Counted from the first letter of the stretch, positions 1 to 8,834 are shown. The stretch is DNA of 64,000 nt from Nitrospira sp. (GCA_018242685.1 JAFEBM010000019.1:1-64000); one strand, 5' to 3'. A program made the numbers and translations. The notes: generated by a model from the sequence alone, not told the origin.

Positions 1-86
1 TACACACCTATTGACATGACCTCTCGGCTGACGGCATCAATGGGAATCTGTAAGGCTTGGTGATGAGTTGCCACCATGACCTCGAC

Positions 87-1004
87 TCAGACAAACATTC
101 CGCCTTTTAATCGGCGGTCTCCATTAGGCAAGTCGATTTCCACTGTCATCGTACGTGTCGAGCGATTCAAGGCATGGACGATACGCGTGACGGTTCCTTC
201 GAACACCTGGTCCGGATACGCTTCGGCACGGAGCTCAGCCTTTTGGCCGATCTTCACCAGCGGAATATCGCGCTCGACGACTTCGATCAGCACACGGACC
301 GTACTGATGTCGTGCAGGCTCATGATTCCTCGTGACATGGTTGAGGTGTTTGCAGTTGCACTGGTTACGTACGCTCCGGTGTCTAAATTTCGTTCTGCGA
401 TATAGCCGGGAAACGGGGCTCGGATATAAGAGTAGGCTAAGCTAGTCTCCGCCTGGGCTAGGGCCACCTCCATTTGGTTGAACTGTGCTTGTAGGGCTTC
501 GTGTGCTGCTCGGGCAGCGTCCAAGTTGACCTGCGCATTGTCCAGATCTTGCTGTGAGACAAATTGGTCTTTGATGAGGATCTGCATACGATCGAACGCA
601 AGCTTGGCGCTGCGAACCGCCGCATCCTGTTGTGAGACCTTCGCCTTGGCGGATGAAAGGTTGGCCTTTGCCTGATTGACGGCATGTTGATAATCGGTAT
701 GATCGATTTCAAGGAGTAACTGGTTCGTCCTAACAAAATCACCCTTATCGACATGCAGTTTGGCGATGTATCCGTCGACCCGTGAGAAGATATTCACGAC
801 TTGATTGGGTGATATGTCCGCTGTGTAGGCTAGACGAATATCGAGATCTTGTCGTAGCGGGGACACAACGCCTACCGTAATGAGCCGAGACTTCTTTGTG
901 TCGGCTTTGGCACCCGTGCTCAAGCGAAAGATTACGAGAACCGTGATCGCAAAAGCGATAACGATCCCCAGGGTCAGAAATGGATGTCGGACGAGTGGGC
1001 TCAT
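87..1004 (-). CDS. RND efflux periplasmic adaptor (HlyD/MFP family), cut short by an in-frame TGA
   Basis: Membrane fusion protein that would link an inner-membrane RND pump to an outer-membrane channel. It has an N-terminal membrane anchor (about residues 9-27), then a lipoyl/barrel-sandwich half, a long alpha-helical hairpin rich in Ala, Gln and Lys (about 105-180), the second barrel half (IRAPFPGYIAERNLDTGAYV) and a beta-barrel ending in LKGGMFV. The frame then meets TGA at 87-89, but beyond it the same frame still reads VEVMVATHHQALQIPIDAV, the normal family continuation, to the window edge. It starts 16 bp after the tetR stop, so the two form an operon. It is either a pseudogene or a truncated protein; the pump gene would lie to the left. 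Confidence 0.8.
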   Translation of the reverse strand: MSPLVRHPFLTLGIVIAFAITVLVIFRLSTGAKADTKKSRLITVGVVSPLRQDLDIRLAYTADISPNQVVNIFSRVDGYIAKLHVDKGDFVRTNQLLLEIDHTDYQHAVNQAKANLSSAKAKVSQQDAAVRSAKLAFDRMQILIKDQFVSQQDLDNAQVNLDAARAAHEALQAQFNQMEVALAQAETSLAYSYIRAPFPGYIAERNLDTGAYVTSATANTSTMSRGIMSLHDISTVRVLIEVVERDIPLVKIGQKAELRAEAYPDQVFEGTVTRIVHALNRSTRTMTVEIDLPNGDRRLKGGMFV

Positions 1005-1019
1005 GGTGGTGCCTCTCGG

Positions 1020-1664
1020 CTAAGAGTCCGGCGACTGCCGGATGAGCCCGCTAAGGAAAAGGGAAACATATTCGACCACCAATGCTTCATGGGACAGGCG
1101 CATTGGTAACCCCAAAATATCGTGCAGGAGCCGATGGTGGAGGATGATGCCGAGGAAGGCTTTGGCTGCAAGCACTGGATCGACCGGACGAAACGCACCA
1201 TCTTCGATGCGCCGCCGAATGTAGCCGGCAAGAAGATCGTGAAAGACTCGATACTGCTGCTGAAAAAACATGGTGGACAGCTCATGCCCTTCCAAGGCAC
1301 TGAACAGGAGTAGGCGAAGCATCGTCGGATCTGCACACTTTTTGATCCGATAGCTGGCGAGCAATGTAAAGAGCCGTTCATCATCTCGTTTGTTGGTTGC
1401 TTCTTCGACGGCTTCTCGCAACTCGGAGTATTGAGCCTTTTCTGCAAGAATTGCGGTGTACAACGCATGCTTCGACGGAAAGTGTTTGAAGAGCAGGGCT
1501 TCACTGACACCGGCAGCCTTGGCGATTTGTTTAGTGGTCGTTCCGGTAAAGCCCTTTGCGGCAAACAACGATGTCGCAGCGCTGATCAAGCTGGCCTGTC
1601 GCTCATGACCTGAGGTTCGTGACGATTGATGCCGATGACGAGGAGATGTCCTTGCTTTATTCAT
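1020..1664 (-). CDS. TetR/AcrR family transcriptional regulator
   Basis: Predicted dimeric repressor of the downstream efflux genes. The N-terminal helix-turn-helix is clear (FAAKGFTGTTTKQIAKAAGV, followed by SEALLFKHFPSKHALYTAIL), and a helical ligand-binding domain fills the rest. I chose the ATG at 1664 because upstream in-frame codons run into the operator-like palindromes. It is first in a leftward operon with the RND adaptor, the usual arrangement for a drug- or solvent-responsive efflux repressor. The ligand is unknown. Confidence 0.85.
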   Translation of the reverse strand: MNKARTSPRHRHQSSRTSGHERQASLISAATSLFAAKGFTGTTTKQIAKAAGVSEALLFKHFPSKHALYTAILAEKAQYSELREAVEEATNKRDDERLFTLLASYRIKKCADPTMLRLLLFSALEGHELSTMFFQQQYRVFHDLLAGYIRRRIEDGAFRPVDPVLAAKAFLGIILHHRLLHDILGLPMRLSHEALVVEYVSLFLSGLIRQSPDS

Positions 1665-1666
1665 GG

Positions 1667-1692
1667 TGAGTAAGTATTCACTCACTAGTGAA
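1667..1692. promoter_or_regulatory. Putative TetR operator (nested inverted repeats)
   Basis: Immediately upstream of the tetR start codon are GTGAG-N10-CTCAC (1667-1686), TTCAC-N6-GTGAA (1677-1692) and a perfect CACTAGTG core (1683-1690). TetR-family repressors commonly bind such repeats in their own promoters. Autoregulation is inferred. Confidence 0.5.
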
Positions 1693-1874
1693 TTAGCATA
1701 ATGCTTGTATGGGAGACAAGGTGGAATCAATCATTAAAGTCGAACGGTTGAGAGTATAGCGACACTAGAAGTAGGTGGAGCCTTCTGAAGTTTGTGGTGT
1801 CTAGGTGACATGGCTCTCAGCAACTACTATTTGACCTTCCCAACCGAGCGGCGATTGTCGGGCCATCGAACCGA

Positions 1875-2258
1875 CTAGGCTTGACCAACCGAATGAGCAC
1901 GGAGAAACGACAGCATCCGATCGACATCATGGAGGCTCACTTCCTTCACTTCCACACCAAACAGAGATCCCGCTGTCCAGGCGACTGTCGCTTCCGAAAC
2001 AAACAGGGGCTCCTCATCGTCCAGAAGATATAAAAACAACGTCAACTCCATGCCAACATTGACCGGACAGTTTCCATGAATGCCTAATCCGCCTTCGGAT
2101 AGATCGACAGCGCTACCGTCTCCAATCAGAACGTCATCCTCATTGACTCCTGAATACATAAGACCAAAGGAGGCACGAGTTCTTCTCATCCTGCGGCGTT
2201 CAATCGAATGAGATGAGTATGGTGTTTCCGGCTGTCTCAAGTGCTTCACTTGTTTCAT
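1875..2258 (-). CDS. PilZ domain protein
   Basis: Single-domain c-di-GMP receptor candidate of 127 residues. It shows the arginine-rich N-terminal switch (ERRRMRRTR) and the second signature DLSEGGLGI that together contact c-di-GMP in PilZ proteins. The start is well supported: AGGAGG lies 7 nt before the ATG. No GGDEF or EAL gene is nearby, so its partner is unknown. It is one of four PilZ proteins in the first 16.3 kb. Confidence 0.85.
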   Translation of the reverse strand: MKQVKHLRQPETPYSSHSIERRRMRRTRASFGLMYSGVNEDDVLIGDGSAVDLSEGGLGIHGNCPVNVGMELTLFLYLLDDEEPLFVSEATVAWTAGSLFGVEVKEVSLHDVDRMLSFLRAHSVGQA

Positions 2259-2745
2259 CGTTATACCTCCTGGCTGTATACTTATTTTTGAATCGATTGA
2301 CCTTCTCAGCCATGCTCAACACTCGAACTAAAATGGCTCCTCCTGTTTTGTCACACGCAATTCCACTCCAAATCGGTAGCCAGAGTATCGAACTTTGAAC
2401 TGGTCACCGATGTGGGGTTCCTTACATCGCTCCCTTCTGTTATGTTGGACCCGAATCTTCACCAGTCCATATGATTTTTGCCTTTCGCGTCGCCAGTCTG
2501 TAAAGCGGTTCCTGTATTGAAGACTTCGTATGAATGAAGGCTATCGCTGACCGTCAACCTTGACTTCCCACTAGATGGGGGGGCCGCTCAATCTAGAAGG
2601 GGGGCGAAGCGATTGACAATCAATCAGTACGCTACCCTATTGCATGAAGGGAGGCTTTGGACGCAGTATGCAAGGTCTCGTTGGAATTGATGAGCATTTA
2701 AGCTCATTCATGAAAAGCATCGCGGTGACAGAGGAAGGGCAGGAG
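2259..2745. other. Intergenic region without a recognisable gene
   Basis: This 487-bp stretch lies between two leftward PilZ genes. It should hold the promoter of the 1875-2258 gene. The only structure I noticed is a pair of G-run direct repeats (CTAGATGGGGGGGC and CTAGAAGGGGGGC, about 2571-2602). I see no convincing coding sequence, RNA gene or terminator. Confidence 0.5.
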
Positions 2746-3153
2746 CTACATAAGCCGGAATCGAGTTCGTTGATCACTCACGGTGTGGTGAGAAATACTT
2801 TTCCAAATGAAAGATTGCAGCCGCTTTCGATGGTCTCGGTTCAGATCCATAAATCGAACAGAAAATTGACAACCCGACACCCACACAACATGCGCCGACT
2901 TCAATAAAAGTTGGGGTAATCCATCGGGGAGCAGAATGGTAAGAGTCAATAATGTTCCACGTGTTACCGGGCGGTCACTGATGACGTGGCAACCAGAAAC
3001 AGATATGTTTTTTGTGAGTCCTTCGCCTTGGTGCGGCTGTGTCGGAACTTCACCGACATAGCGCACTCGACACGTGACGGCTACACGTTCGGCATAACGA
3101 TTATCTAAAGGCACATAAGACTTTCGGCCACTCATCGTCGGTTTCACCATCAT
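2746..3153 (-). CDS. PilZ domain protein
   Basis: A 135-residue PilZ-like protein. The N-terminus has RYAERVAVTCRVRY, a degenerate form of the RxxxR switch, followed by NISVSGCHVI, corresponding to the D/NxSxxG motif. The typical six-stranded barrel pattern continues through VVWVSGCQFSVRFMDL. Because the arginine motif is imperfect, c-di-GMP binding is less certain than for the other copies. The start has no strong ribosome binding site; two consecutive ATG codons are possible. Confidence 0.7.
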   Translation of the reverse strand: MMVKPTMSGRKSYVPLDNRYAERVAVTCRVRYVGEVPTQPHQGEGLTKNISVSGCHVISDRPVTRGTLLTLTILLPDGLPQLLLKSAHVVWVSGCQFSVRFMDLNRDHRKRLQSFIWKSISHHTVSDQRTRFRLM

Positions 3154-3202
3154 AGCTTCGTTGGGAATATTGTCCTAATCAATTCAGCAATGGAGCCTGC
3201 TA

Positions 3203-4057
3203 AGGCGTGTCATCAATTAATTTTCCGGATTCACAGCGCCATCACGATGTGGTTCACTGTTCAGAGGCCGAAGGAGGGGCTTGTGAATGGTGAGACGTTA
3301 CGGTTTGCGCGATGACCAGTGGGAGAAGATTGAGGGCCTCTTGCCGGGCCGTGACGAGACGGTGGGGGTGACGGCGAAGGATAACCGGTTGTTCGTAGAG
3401 GCCGTGTTCTACCGGTACCGGGCTGGTATCCCGTGGCGGGATTTGCCGGAGCGGTTCGGGGATTTCCGGGTCATCCACACGCGTCACACGCGCTGGAGCA
3501 AACGCGGCATCTGGAAGCGGGTATTCGAACGTCTTGCCAACGATCCCGACAACGAATACGCCATGATCGATTCCACCATCGTCCGCGCTCATCAGCACAG
3601 CGCCGGAGCAAAAGGGGGGACCGGACGACGGAATGCATCGGGCGCAGCAAAGGCGGTCTGACCACAAAAATACATGCCACCTGCGATGCGCTGGGCAACT
3701 CGACCGGCTTTCATCTCACGCCGGGACAAGCCCATGAACTTGACGGCGCCGATGCGTTGCTGCCCGGCATTGACACGAATACGATCATTGCCGACAACGC
3801 GTGTGATGCCGATGAACGGGTGATTGAACCGCTGCGAAAGGCAGGCAAAACCATCGTCATCCCGCCAAAATCCAACAGAACCGTCCCACGCACATACGAT
3901 GAAGAGTTGTACAAGGCGCGACATCTGATCGAGAACTTCTTCGCCAAACTCAAGCAGTTCCGAGCCCTTGCCACACGGTACGATAAGCGCGCCGCCAACT
4001 TTCTCGGCGCGATCTATCTCGCCGCCTCAATCACTTGGCTTAATTGATGACACGCCC
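3203..4057 (+). mobile_element. Insertion sequence, IS5 family, IS427-like group
   Basis: An 855-bp element with 18-bp terminal inverted repeats differing at one position (AGGCGTGTCATCAATTAA left, GGGCGTGTCATCAATTAA right). It is flanked by TA dinucleotides (3201-3202 and 4058-4059) as probable target duplication. It encodes one transposase split over two frames. It sits between a PilZ gene and the PEP mutase gene and interrupts no recognisable gene. Confidence 0.88.
3287..4047 (+). CDS. IS5/IS427 transposase, two overlapping frames joined by -1 frameshift
   Basis: DDE transposase. The first frame (3287-3661) holds the N-terminal domain (MVRRYGLRDDQWEKIEGLLP) and the first catalytic Asp (AMIDSTIVRAHQ). 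The second frame, readable to the stop at 4045-4047, holds GRSKGGLTTKIHA, the second Asp (IIADNACDAD) and the C-terminal helix (ARHLIENFFAKLKQFRALAT). The join fits a -1 slip on AAAAGGGGGG at 3610-3619, a type of recoding known in this group. The stop codon lies inside the right inverted repeat. AAGGAGG precedes the ATG. Confidence 0.85.
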
Positions 4058-4138
4058 TAATCAGAAGCGAGGTGACACGCTACCTTTAAAGAATATTTCC
4101 GGTGGTGAGAGAGGCCAGCTACCGTACGATGCAGGGAA

Positions 4139-5818
4139 TTACTGTCGAATCTTGGCCCAGGCTTTTTGGTACTCTTCGAAGGAATCGACCTCCATCCATC
4201 CCTTAAAAATCGGGACGGCCTGGATGCGATAGCCCTGGTCAATCAGTTCTTGCAGCATATCGGTGAAAGATGCCTTGGCAAGGCTTGCTGACTCGTGGAA
4301 CGGGGAGGACTGAAGCTGTTTCTGGGCCATGTGGTAGCACTCGCGAAGGGCTTGGGTGCCTTTTTCTGAGAACATGGCCATGCCGATGAATTCACCATGC
4401 GCCAGTTCACCTGGAAGTTGTTGCCCGACCTTCACCACCTGGTGCTCACCTTCGGGCATCACAAATCGAGACAAATAGCTTTTGCCGGGAGGGGAGGCCA
4501 GTGAGACAAGATCCGGATTGAGATGAGTCGGCTGAGCATTCCGTTGTTCCTGATCAAACCAAGCCAGGTCGACAACCAGAGCAATGTCGGCGGGACTCTT
4601 GAGCAACTTTTCAAGGATCGCGGTATCAAAGATGATATCGCCGTACAAAACGATGGTCCGCCCTCGTAACTCATTTTCGGCACAGAAGAGTGAAACGAGC
4701 TCACCGGTTTCCTCGTAACGATCGTTGTCGTAGTAACGGATATTGGGAAGCGAAATCGCTTCTTTTTTATACCCGCGAACCAACGCAATTTCTTTGATGT
4801 CGCATTCGTTGAGTGCGCTGATCTGGCGATCGAGGATCGTTTTCCCTTTAATGTCGAGCAGACACTTCGGCTTATCTTCGATCAACGGGAGGAGCTGTTT
4901 TTCGAATCCGGCGGCAGCGATAATCGCGGTGATTCGTTCACTACCCACCGGAAGGAATTGTTTCTCGTCTTGCTCCATTTGCGGGACACCGACAATGTCA
5001 TACACTTCGGGTAGCGTGACGATTCGGTCGTTCGCCGCTCCAGGGCGCGTGTCCTGCTTGATGAGGCCAAGCGTGTCTGTCATCGCACGAATGGCCGCCC
5101 GTACCGGTTGGTTGGCATAGATAATGATCTTTGCCCCTGCTTCTTCCATTTCCGCCGCGGTGGTCTGGTCGAAAATCGTGGGAACCACGACCAACGGGAC
5201 GCGCCCGGACCATAATTTGTACACGGCCTTCAATTCGTCAAATTTTTTCGATTTCGAATGGATGAGGATTGCGTCGGCGCCCGCGTCTGCATAGGCTTCA
5301 GCTCGCTTCAGCGCTTCTTCCTGTCCCCAACCGGCAATGAGGGCTTCGGTTCTGGCGATGACCATGAATTCTGGGAAAACCTGAGCCGCTTTTGCCGCTC
5401 GAATCTTGCCGCAGTGCTCTTCAATGGGAATCAATTCCCGTCGAACACCCGCATAGAAACTACAGCGCTTTGGATAGACGTTGTCTTCTATGCAAATAGC
5501 CGCCACGCCGGCCCGCTCGCGGTCGGTGACGGTCCGCATGACATTCAGCGCGTTGCCATATCCTGTATCGCAATCGGCAATCACGGGAATAGTCACGGCC
5601 TCAACGATATTCCGTTCGACGTCGAGCTGCTCGCTTGCGGTGATAAAACTGGCATCGGGAATGCATTTCAGAGAGGCTGAAATGGCGAAGCCGCTTGCCC
5701 AGACACCGTCGAAACCGGCGCGTTCGATGAGACGGGCGCTGAGCGCATCGTGGGCTCCGACTATTTTCAAGACTTCCGGTTTTTTTAATGCAGCTCGAAG
5801 TTTTGCGGCGTTGGTCAT
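4139..5818 (-). CDS. aepX: Phosphoenolpyruvate mutase-like enzyme fused to a nucleotidyltransferase domain
   Basis: Residues 1-285 form a PEP mutase/isocitrate lyase barrel with the metal-binding DCDTGYG (82-88) and an active-site loop EDNVYPKRCSFY (111-122). Residues about 295-559 form a sugar-nucleotide-type nucleotidyltransferase (AIIAAAG, then DKPKCLLDIKGKTILDRQ). PEP mutase makes phosphonopyruvate, the entry to phosphonates, and the genes for the next steps lie divergently at 9807-12827. The loop differs from the textbook mutase signature EDK-x5-NS: it has Asn for Lys and the lyase-like Cys for Asn, so activity is inferred mainly from context. The ATG at 5818 was chosen at the start of homology; a TTG at 5857 is possible. 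Confidence 0.78.
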   Translation of the reverse strand: MTNAAKLRAALKKPEVLKIVGAHDALSARLIERAGFDGVWASGFAISASLKCIPDASFITASEQLDVERNIVEAVTIPVIADCDTGYGNALNVMRTVTDRERAGVAAICIEDNVYPKRCSFYAGVRRELIPIEEHCGKIRAAKAAQVFPEFMVIARTEALIAGWGQEEALKRAEAYADAGADAILIHSKSKKFDELKAVYKLWSGRVPLVVVPTIFDQTTAAEMEEAGAKIIIYANQPVRAAIRAMTDTLGLIKQDTRPGAANDRIVTLPEVYDIVGVPQMEQDEKQFLPVGSERITAIIAAAGFEKQLLPLIEDKPKCLLDIKGKTILDRQISALNECDIKEIALVRGYKKEAISLPNIRYYDNDRYEETGELVSLFCAENELRGRTIVLYGDIIFDTAILEKLLKSPADIALVVDLAWFDQEQRNAQPTHLNPDLVSLASPPGKSYLSRFVMPEGEHQVVKVGQQLPGELAHGEFIGMAMFSEKGTQALRECYHMAQKQLQSSPFHESASLAKASFTDMLQELIDQGYRIQAVPIFKGWMEVDSFEEYQKAWAKIRQ

Positions 5819-5906
5819 TAGGGGCACTATGATGCGAAAGCGTGCGACGGTTGTCAATAAAAACTTTTGTCCGGTCTGGGATAGAGCAACACCTTCGTCG
5901 AGCTAT

Positions 5907-6443
5907 TTATGGGGATCCGGTGATGTCGTCATTGAATCGTGGTGCGAGTGTGCGACTATCGAAGAAAATGTAGCCACGCTCTGTACCGGCCTGATATGTC
6001 AGATTGATTTCGGTGTCGGCCCCGCGCCAGTTGTATTGTTGGGTGAGTCCTCGCGCCATTTGCCCGGGAACGCGCTCCAGTCGACCGAAGCGGTGTTCCA
6101 AAAAACCCAGCACCTGACGATGGATGTGGTCTCCTTGATACCGAATGATGACACGCGCGAATTGGTCGTCCATCGAGACATAGAGGATGCTGGTCATCTC
6201 GGTTTCTGCGAATGACAACGGCTCTGTTCTGTGGAGATATTCGACGATATGTGGGTCTGAGTGGATCGGTTCCAGATCCTGGCGCTCGGATAAGGAGGTT
6301 CCCCAAGGAATATCGTGAAATCCCTTCGGGTCATTTATCATGGGAACGGCCCATACCGAGCCGGTGCCGATCACGATCGCAATCATCAGGACGATCAGGA
6401 CCAACGGCCAAGTAGGGGATGCTGTTCGGAAGGGACCTTTCAT
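5907..6443 (-). CDS. Hypothetical membrane-anchored protein
   Basis: I do not recognise the family. One strong hydrophobic segment near the N-terminus (WPLVLIVLMIAIVIGTGSVWA) looks like a signal anchor or signal peptide, followed by about 145 mostly polar residues predicted outside the cytoplasm. The domain has a compact mixed pattern (FHDIPWGTSLSER, then a conserved-looking RVIIRYQGD). It lies upstream of the PEP mutase gene on the same strand. An upstream ATG at 6491 would add 16 residues. The IS1-type element is inserted just beyond its 5' end. Confidence 0.55.
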   Translation of the reverse strand: MKGPFRTASPTWPLVLIVLMIAIVIGTGSVWAVPMINDPKGFHDIPWGTSLSERQDLEPIHSDPHIVEYLHRTEPLSFAETEMTSILYVSMDDQFARVIIRYQGDHIHRQVLGFLEHRFGRLERVPGQMARGLTQQYNWRGADTEINLTYQAGTERGYIFFDSRTLAPRFNDDITGSP

Positions 6444-6580
6444 CTCTGGAGGCGGATCAGACAACAGCTGCATTGGCACTAACGCTACCATGCAAGGGAA
6501 GTCAACTCAACCGCGGGTAGTGGGTCAGTTTGAACTGCACTCCTGAAGATTTCCGTTTCCTGCCGTGCTATGATCCTACC

Positions 6581-6820
6581 ATGGTGGCAAAGCGCAAGAA
6601 GCGACCTCGCGATCCTATACAACTTGCAAAATTGATAGGCGATATTGCAACGGGTCAGGTTGAGGATTGCTTAGATGAGTCCTCCACGTCTGCGGCAACT
6701 GAATTCATGCGGCAAGGTGGCTTAAAAGGCGGCAGGGCGAGAGCTAAGAAATTGACATCCGAGCAGCGAATAGAAATAGCTCGCATTGCAGCCGCTGCCA
6801 GATGGAAAAAATCAAACTAG
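6581..6820 (+). CDS. Small basic KGG-type protein, passenger of the IS1 element
   Basis: A 79-residue lysine- and arginine-rich protein starting MVAKRKKRPRDPIQLAKLIG, with a central GGLKGGRARAKKLT segment and an IARIAAAARW tail. Similar short basic proteins occur in many bacteria, but I know no established function; nucleic-acid binding would fit the charge. The ATG at 6581 is preferred over the in-frame one at 6530, because the extra residues would be encoded by the inverted repeat. Its stop overlaps by 4 bp the 3' end of the convergent gene. Confidence 0.6.
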   Translation: MVAKRKKRPRDPIQLAKLIGDIATGQVEDCLDESSTSAATEFMRQGGLKGGRARAKKLTSEQRIEIARIAAAARWKKSN

Positions 6821-7287
6821 GCGGCTTGACCGTTTAATCCTTGCTCTTCCTCTACATCTGCCGTGAAATCCAATACTACCTGAATCGGGTCTTGATCTGG
6901 ATGCTTACTGTTGTAAACGTCAGCATCAGTTTTTAGCTGTAAGCAATCCCCAACGATCTGTTTCCTTCTTTGACCGAAGGCCTTTTCCATAAAAGGCCTG
7001 TCAGAATTGTCCATGACTCCCCAAAACGTATACTGAACTCCATGCTTTGTTACGCGGACTGCATGGTTGACACGGTAACGTCGCCCTAGTTTGTCCTTCC
7101 GATATTCTTCACGTAATGCTGTAGCCATATCCTCGGCTAACTTATCAAGAGGATCAACTTCCGGTGGAGCAAGTAAGCCTTTAGCTACACCCCATGCCAC
7201 AGCATCACGTGCTGATGCCGGAATATCGTTCATTTCCCTTTGATACTGATGCCAAATGTGCTGCAAATCCTCATGATATTTAGACAT
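6817..7287 (-). CDS. Uncharacterised protein downstream of the antitoxin, IS1 passenger
   Basis: 156 residues, no recognised domain. The N-terminus is helical and acidic, the middle holds KLGRRYRVNHAVRVTKHGVQ and TFWGVMDNSDRPFMEKAFGQ, and the C-terminus is acidic (DFTADVEEEQG). It begins 11 bp after the HigA/ImmA-like gene stop on the same strand, so it is likely the third gene of that operon. A regulatory or accessory role in the toxin-antitoxin module is a guess from position only. Confidence 0.6.
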   Translation of the reverse strand: MSKYHEDLQHIWHQYQREMNDIPASARDAVAWGVAKGLLAPPEVDPLDKLAEDMATALREEYRKDKLGRRYRVNHAVRVTKHGVQYTFWGVMDNSDRPFMEKAFGQRRKQIVGDCLQLKTDADVYNSKHPDQDPIQVVLDFTADVEEEQGLNGQAA

Positions 7288-7298
7288 CGCAATCTCCT

Positions 7299-8426
7299 TT
7301 ATGAAGCGACTGGAACGACATGGCCCCAGCCATCCGCTACAGCACTGGAAATGACATGAGTACGCACTCTGACCAGCATTTTAGAAAAGAGCTGCCATTT
7401 ATCTAAACGCTTGCGTACCTGACCCGCCGCAATACCAGGGTGAATTTGAAGCCGCCTTGCTAAGCCTAGAACGTCTCGATCAGAAATGAAGGGGTGCTTC
7501 CGCTTTATAAAAGAATCCATTTCTGAAATAGGGACACAGAAATCGCTGGCAGCTCGATTGGCGATAAGTTCCTCAAGCGGAATGTTGCCTTCAGTAGCTG
7601 CGTTATTTCCTTCTAATTCAGCATCAATAATTTCCCTTATACGGCCATGCCCTTTCAGAACGTGCTCGCATTCATGCCGAAGGACAAACCAGAAGTTATC
7701 AATACGATCATACCGAAGAGACATCGCGATAACTGGAGATTTCTGTAACCAGAAACACGCGCCATCAATATTAGCTGTGGGCAATGTCTCTACCACAACA
7801 TACCGTACTCCAGCTTCTGCCAGGACCTTGGGCACGTGCCGTGCCTCTTCAGGATCAACCATGAGCAAGCGAAGTTTGTTTAGAGCTTCGCATAGCGATT
7901 TTTCCGAATACGGTACCGGAAGCACCATTTCTTTGGCGATCTGCCTTGCTCGAAATAACCAGGCCAACTGAGCTGGCTTTACCTCGTCATGGTTGTTGGT
8001 TTTCTTAGCCGCATGTGCAAGATGAGGAACTTCATCCAGGCTCTTGGCTTCAAAAAATTGAATAATCTGAGCCTCTAGTAGCACAGCACTGGCATCTGTT
8101 AGCCATCCTCGTTTAATCATTTCGCGAACAGGATATTTAGCCTGCAATCTCGCCTTCCGAGCGACATTGGGATCAGGATCACGCGCTTGAGAAAGCTCGT
8201 AGGCCTTCTGAAGGTTTGCAAAAAACTCTGCCGGTACGTCAAAAGCGCCCGCAAGAGCCTTTGCCATATCCGCTGTAATCCCACGCTTCCCTGAAACAAT
8301 CATATTGACCGCTTGCTCAGGCACACCAAGAACATAGGCCAGATCACGCTGGCTCCAATCCCGTGCCTCTAGTTCCTCGCGAATGAAGTAACCAGGCGGT
8401 GGAATATCAGTCATATTATCTACCAT
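7299..8426 (-). CDS. higA: HigA-type antitoxin with Xre HTH and ImmA/IrrE metallopeptidase domain
   Basis: 375 residues. An Xre-type helix-turn-helix occupies about 15-75 (WSQRDLAYVLGVPEQAVNMI) in the HigA family arrangement (PPPGYFIREELEARDWSQRD). The C-terminal half is an ImmA/IrrE zinc peptidase: HECEH at 251-255 gives the HExxH motif and ELIANRAASDFCVP follows. It starts 17 bp after the HigB-like toxin gene, so toxin precedes antitoxin as in hig operons. It should neutralise the toxin and repress the operon; the peptidase may allow conditional release. The start may be the Met four residues in. Confidence 0.82.
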   Translation of the reverse strand: MVDNMTDIPPPGYFIREELEARDWSQRDLAYVLGVPEQAVNMIVSGKRGITADMAKALAGAFDVPAEFFANLQKAYELSQARDPDPNVARKARLQAKYPVREMIKRGWLTDASAVLLEAQIIQFFEAKSLDEVPHLAHAAKKTNNHDEVKPAQLAWLFRARQIAKEMVLPVPYSEKSLCEALNKLRLLMVDPEEARHVPKVLAEAGVRYVVVETLPTANIDGACFWLQKSPVIAMSLRYDRIDNFWFVLRHECEHVLKGHGRIREIIDAELEGNNAATEGNIPLEELIANRAASDFCVPISEMDSFIKRKHPFISDRDVLGLARRLQIHPGIAAGQVRKRLDKWQLFSKMLVRVRTHVISSAVADGWGHVVPVAS

Positions 8427-8443
8427 CTGACGTTTCCTCCGTC

Positions 8444-8749
8444 TTAAGGGTGATAGTCGTCAACCTCTAAAATGGTCAACGTTGGTGGAGATTGAGAGTC
8501 ATCCAGTGTAAAAATAAGTCTGTATTGATCATTAATTCTGATTGATCGTTGTCCCTCCCTGTCTCCCTTGAGCTTTTCATAGTGAAGACTTTTCCAATTC
8601 CTCAAAGTGCGTTCATCTGGCGCTGCTTCTAAAACTACAAGTTTGTCGCGACACGATTTGATGACACCAAACGGAAGCTTCGTTTCGAATGCCCGGTCTG
8701 TCTTGATAAGGGCAAGACGCGTGTCATGAAACTGTATTTTCATGCCCAC
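8444..8749 (-). CDS. higB: HigB/RelE-family toxin
   Basis: 101-residue RelE-superfamily toxin of the plasmid-maintenance killer type, expected to cleave mRNA at the ribosome. Supporting signs are length, basic charge and the C-terminal block RSIRINDQYRLIFTLDD followed by LTILEVDDYH, typical of this group. It is the first gene of the leftward toxin-antitoxin operon inside the IS1 element, where it could stabilise the element by addiction. Confidence 0.82.
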   Translation of the reverse strand: MGMKIQFHDTRLALIKTDRAFETKLPFGVIKSCRDKLVVLEAAPDERTLRNWKSLHYEKLKGDREGQRSIRINDQYRLIFTLDDSQSPPTLTILEVDDYHP

Positions 8750-8834
8750 TCCAGCTCACGCAGGGGAGTATGCCATGTTACTTTGACCATGTCAATAGAC
8801 CACTGAACGTATATAGTTAAGTTGAACTTTCTAC

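Noticed and set aside
87..89. TGA as a selenocysteine codon in the efflux adaptor
   Set aside because: The family has no selenoproteins and I see no convincing SECIS hairpin; an Arg codon mutation is simpler.
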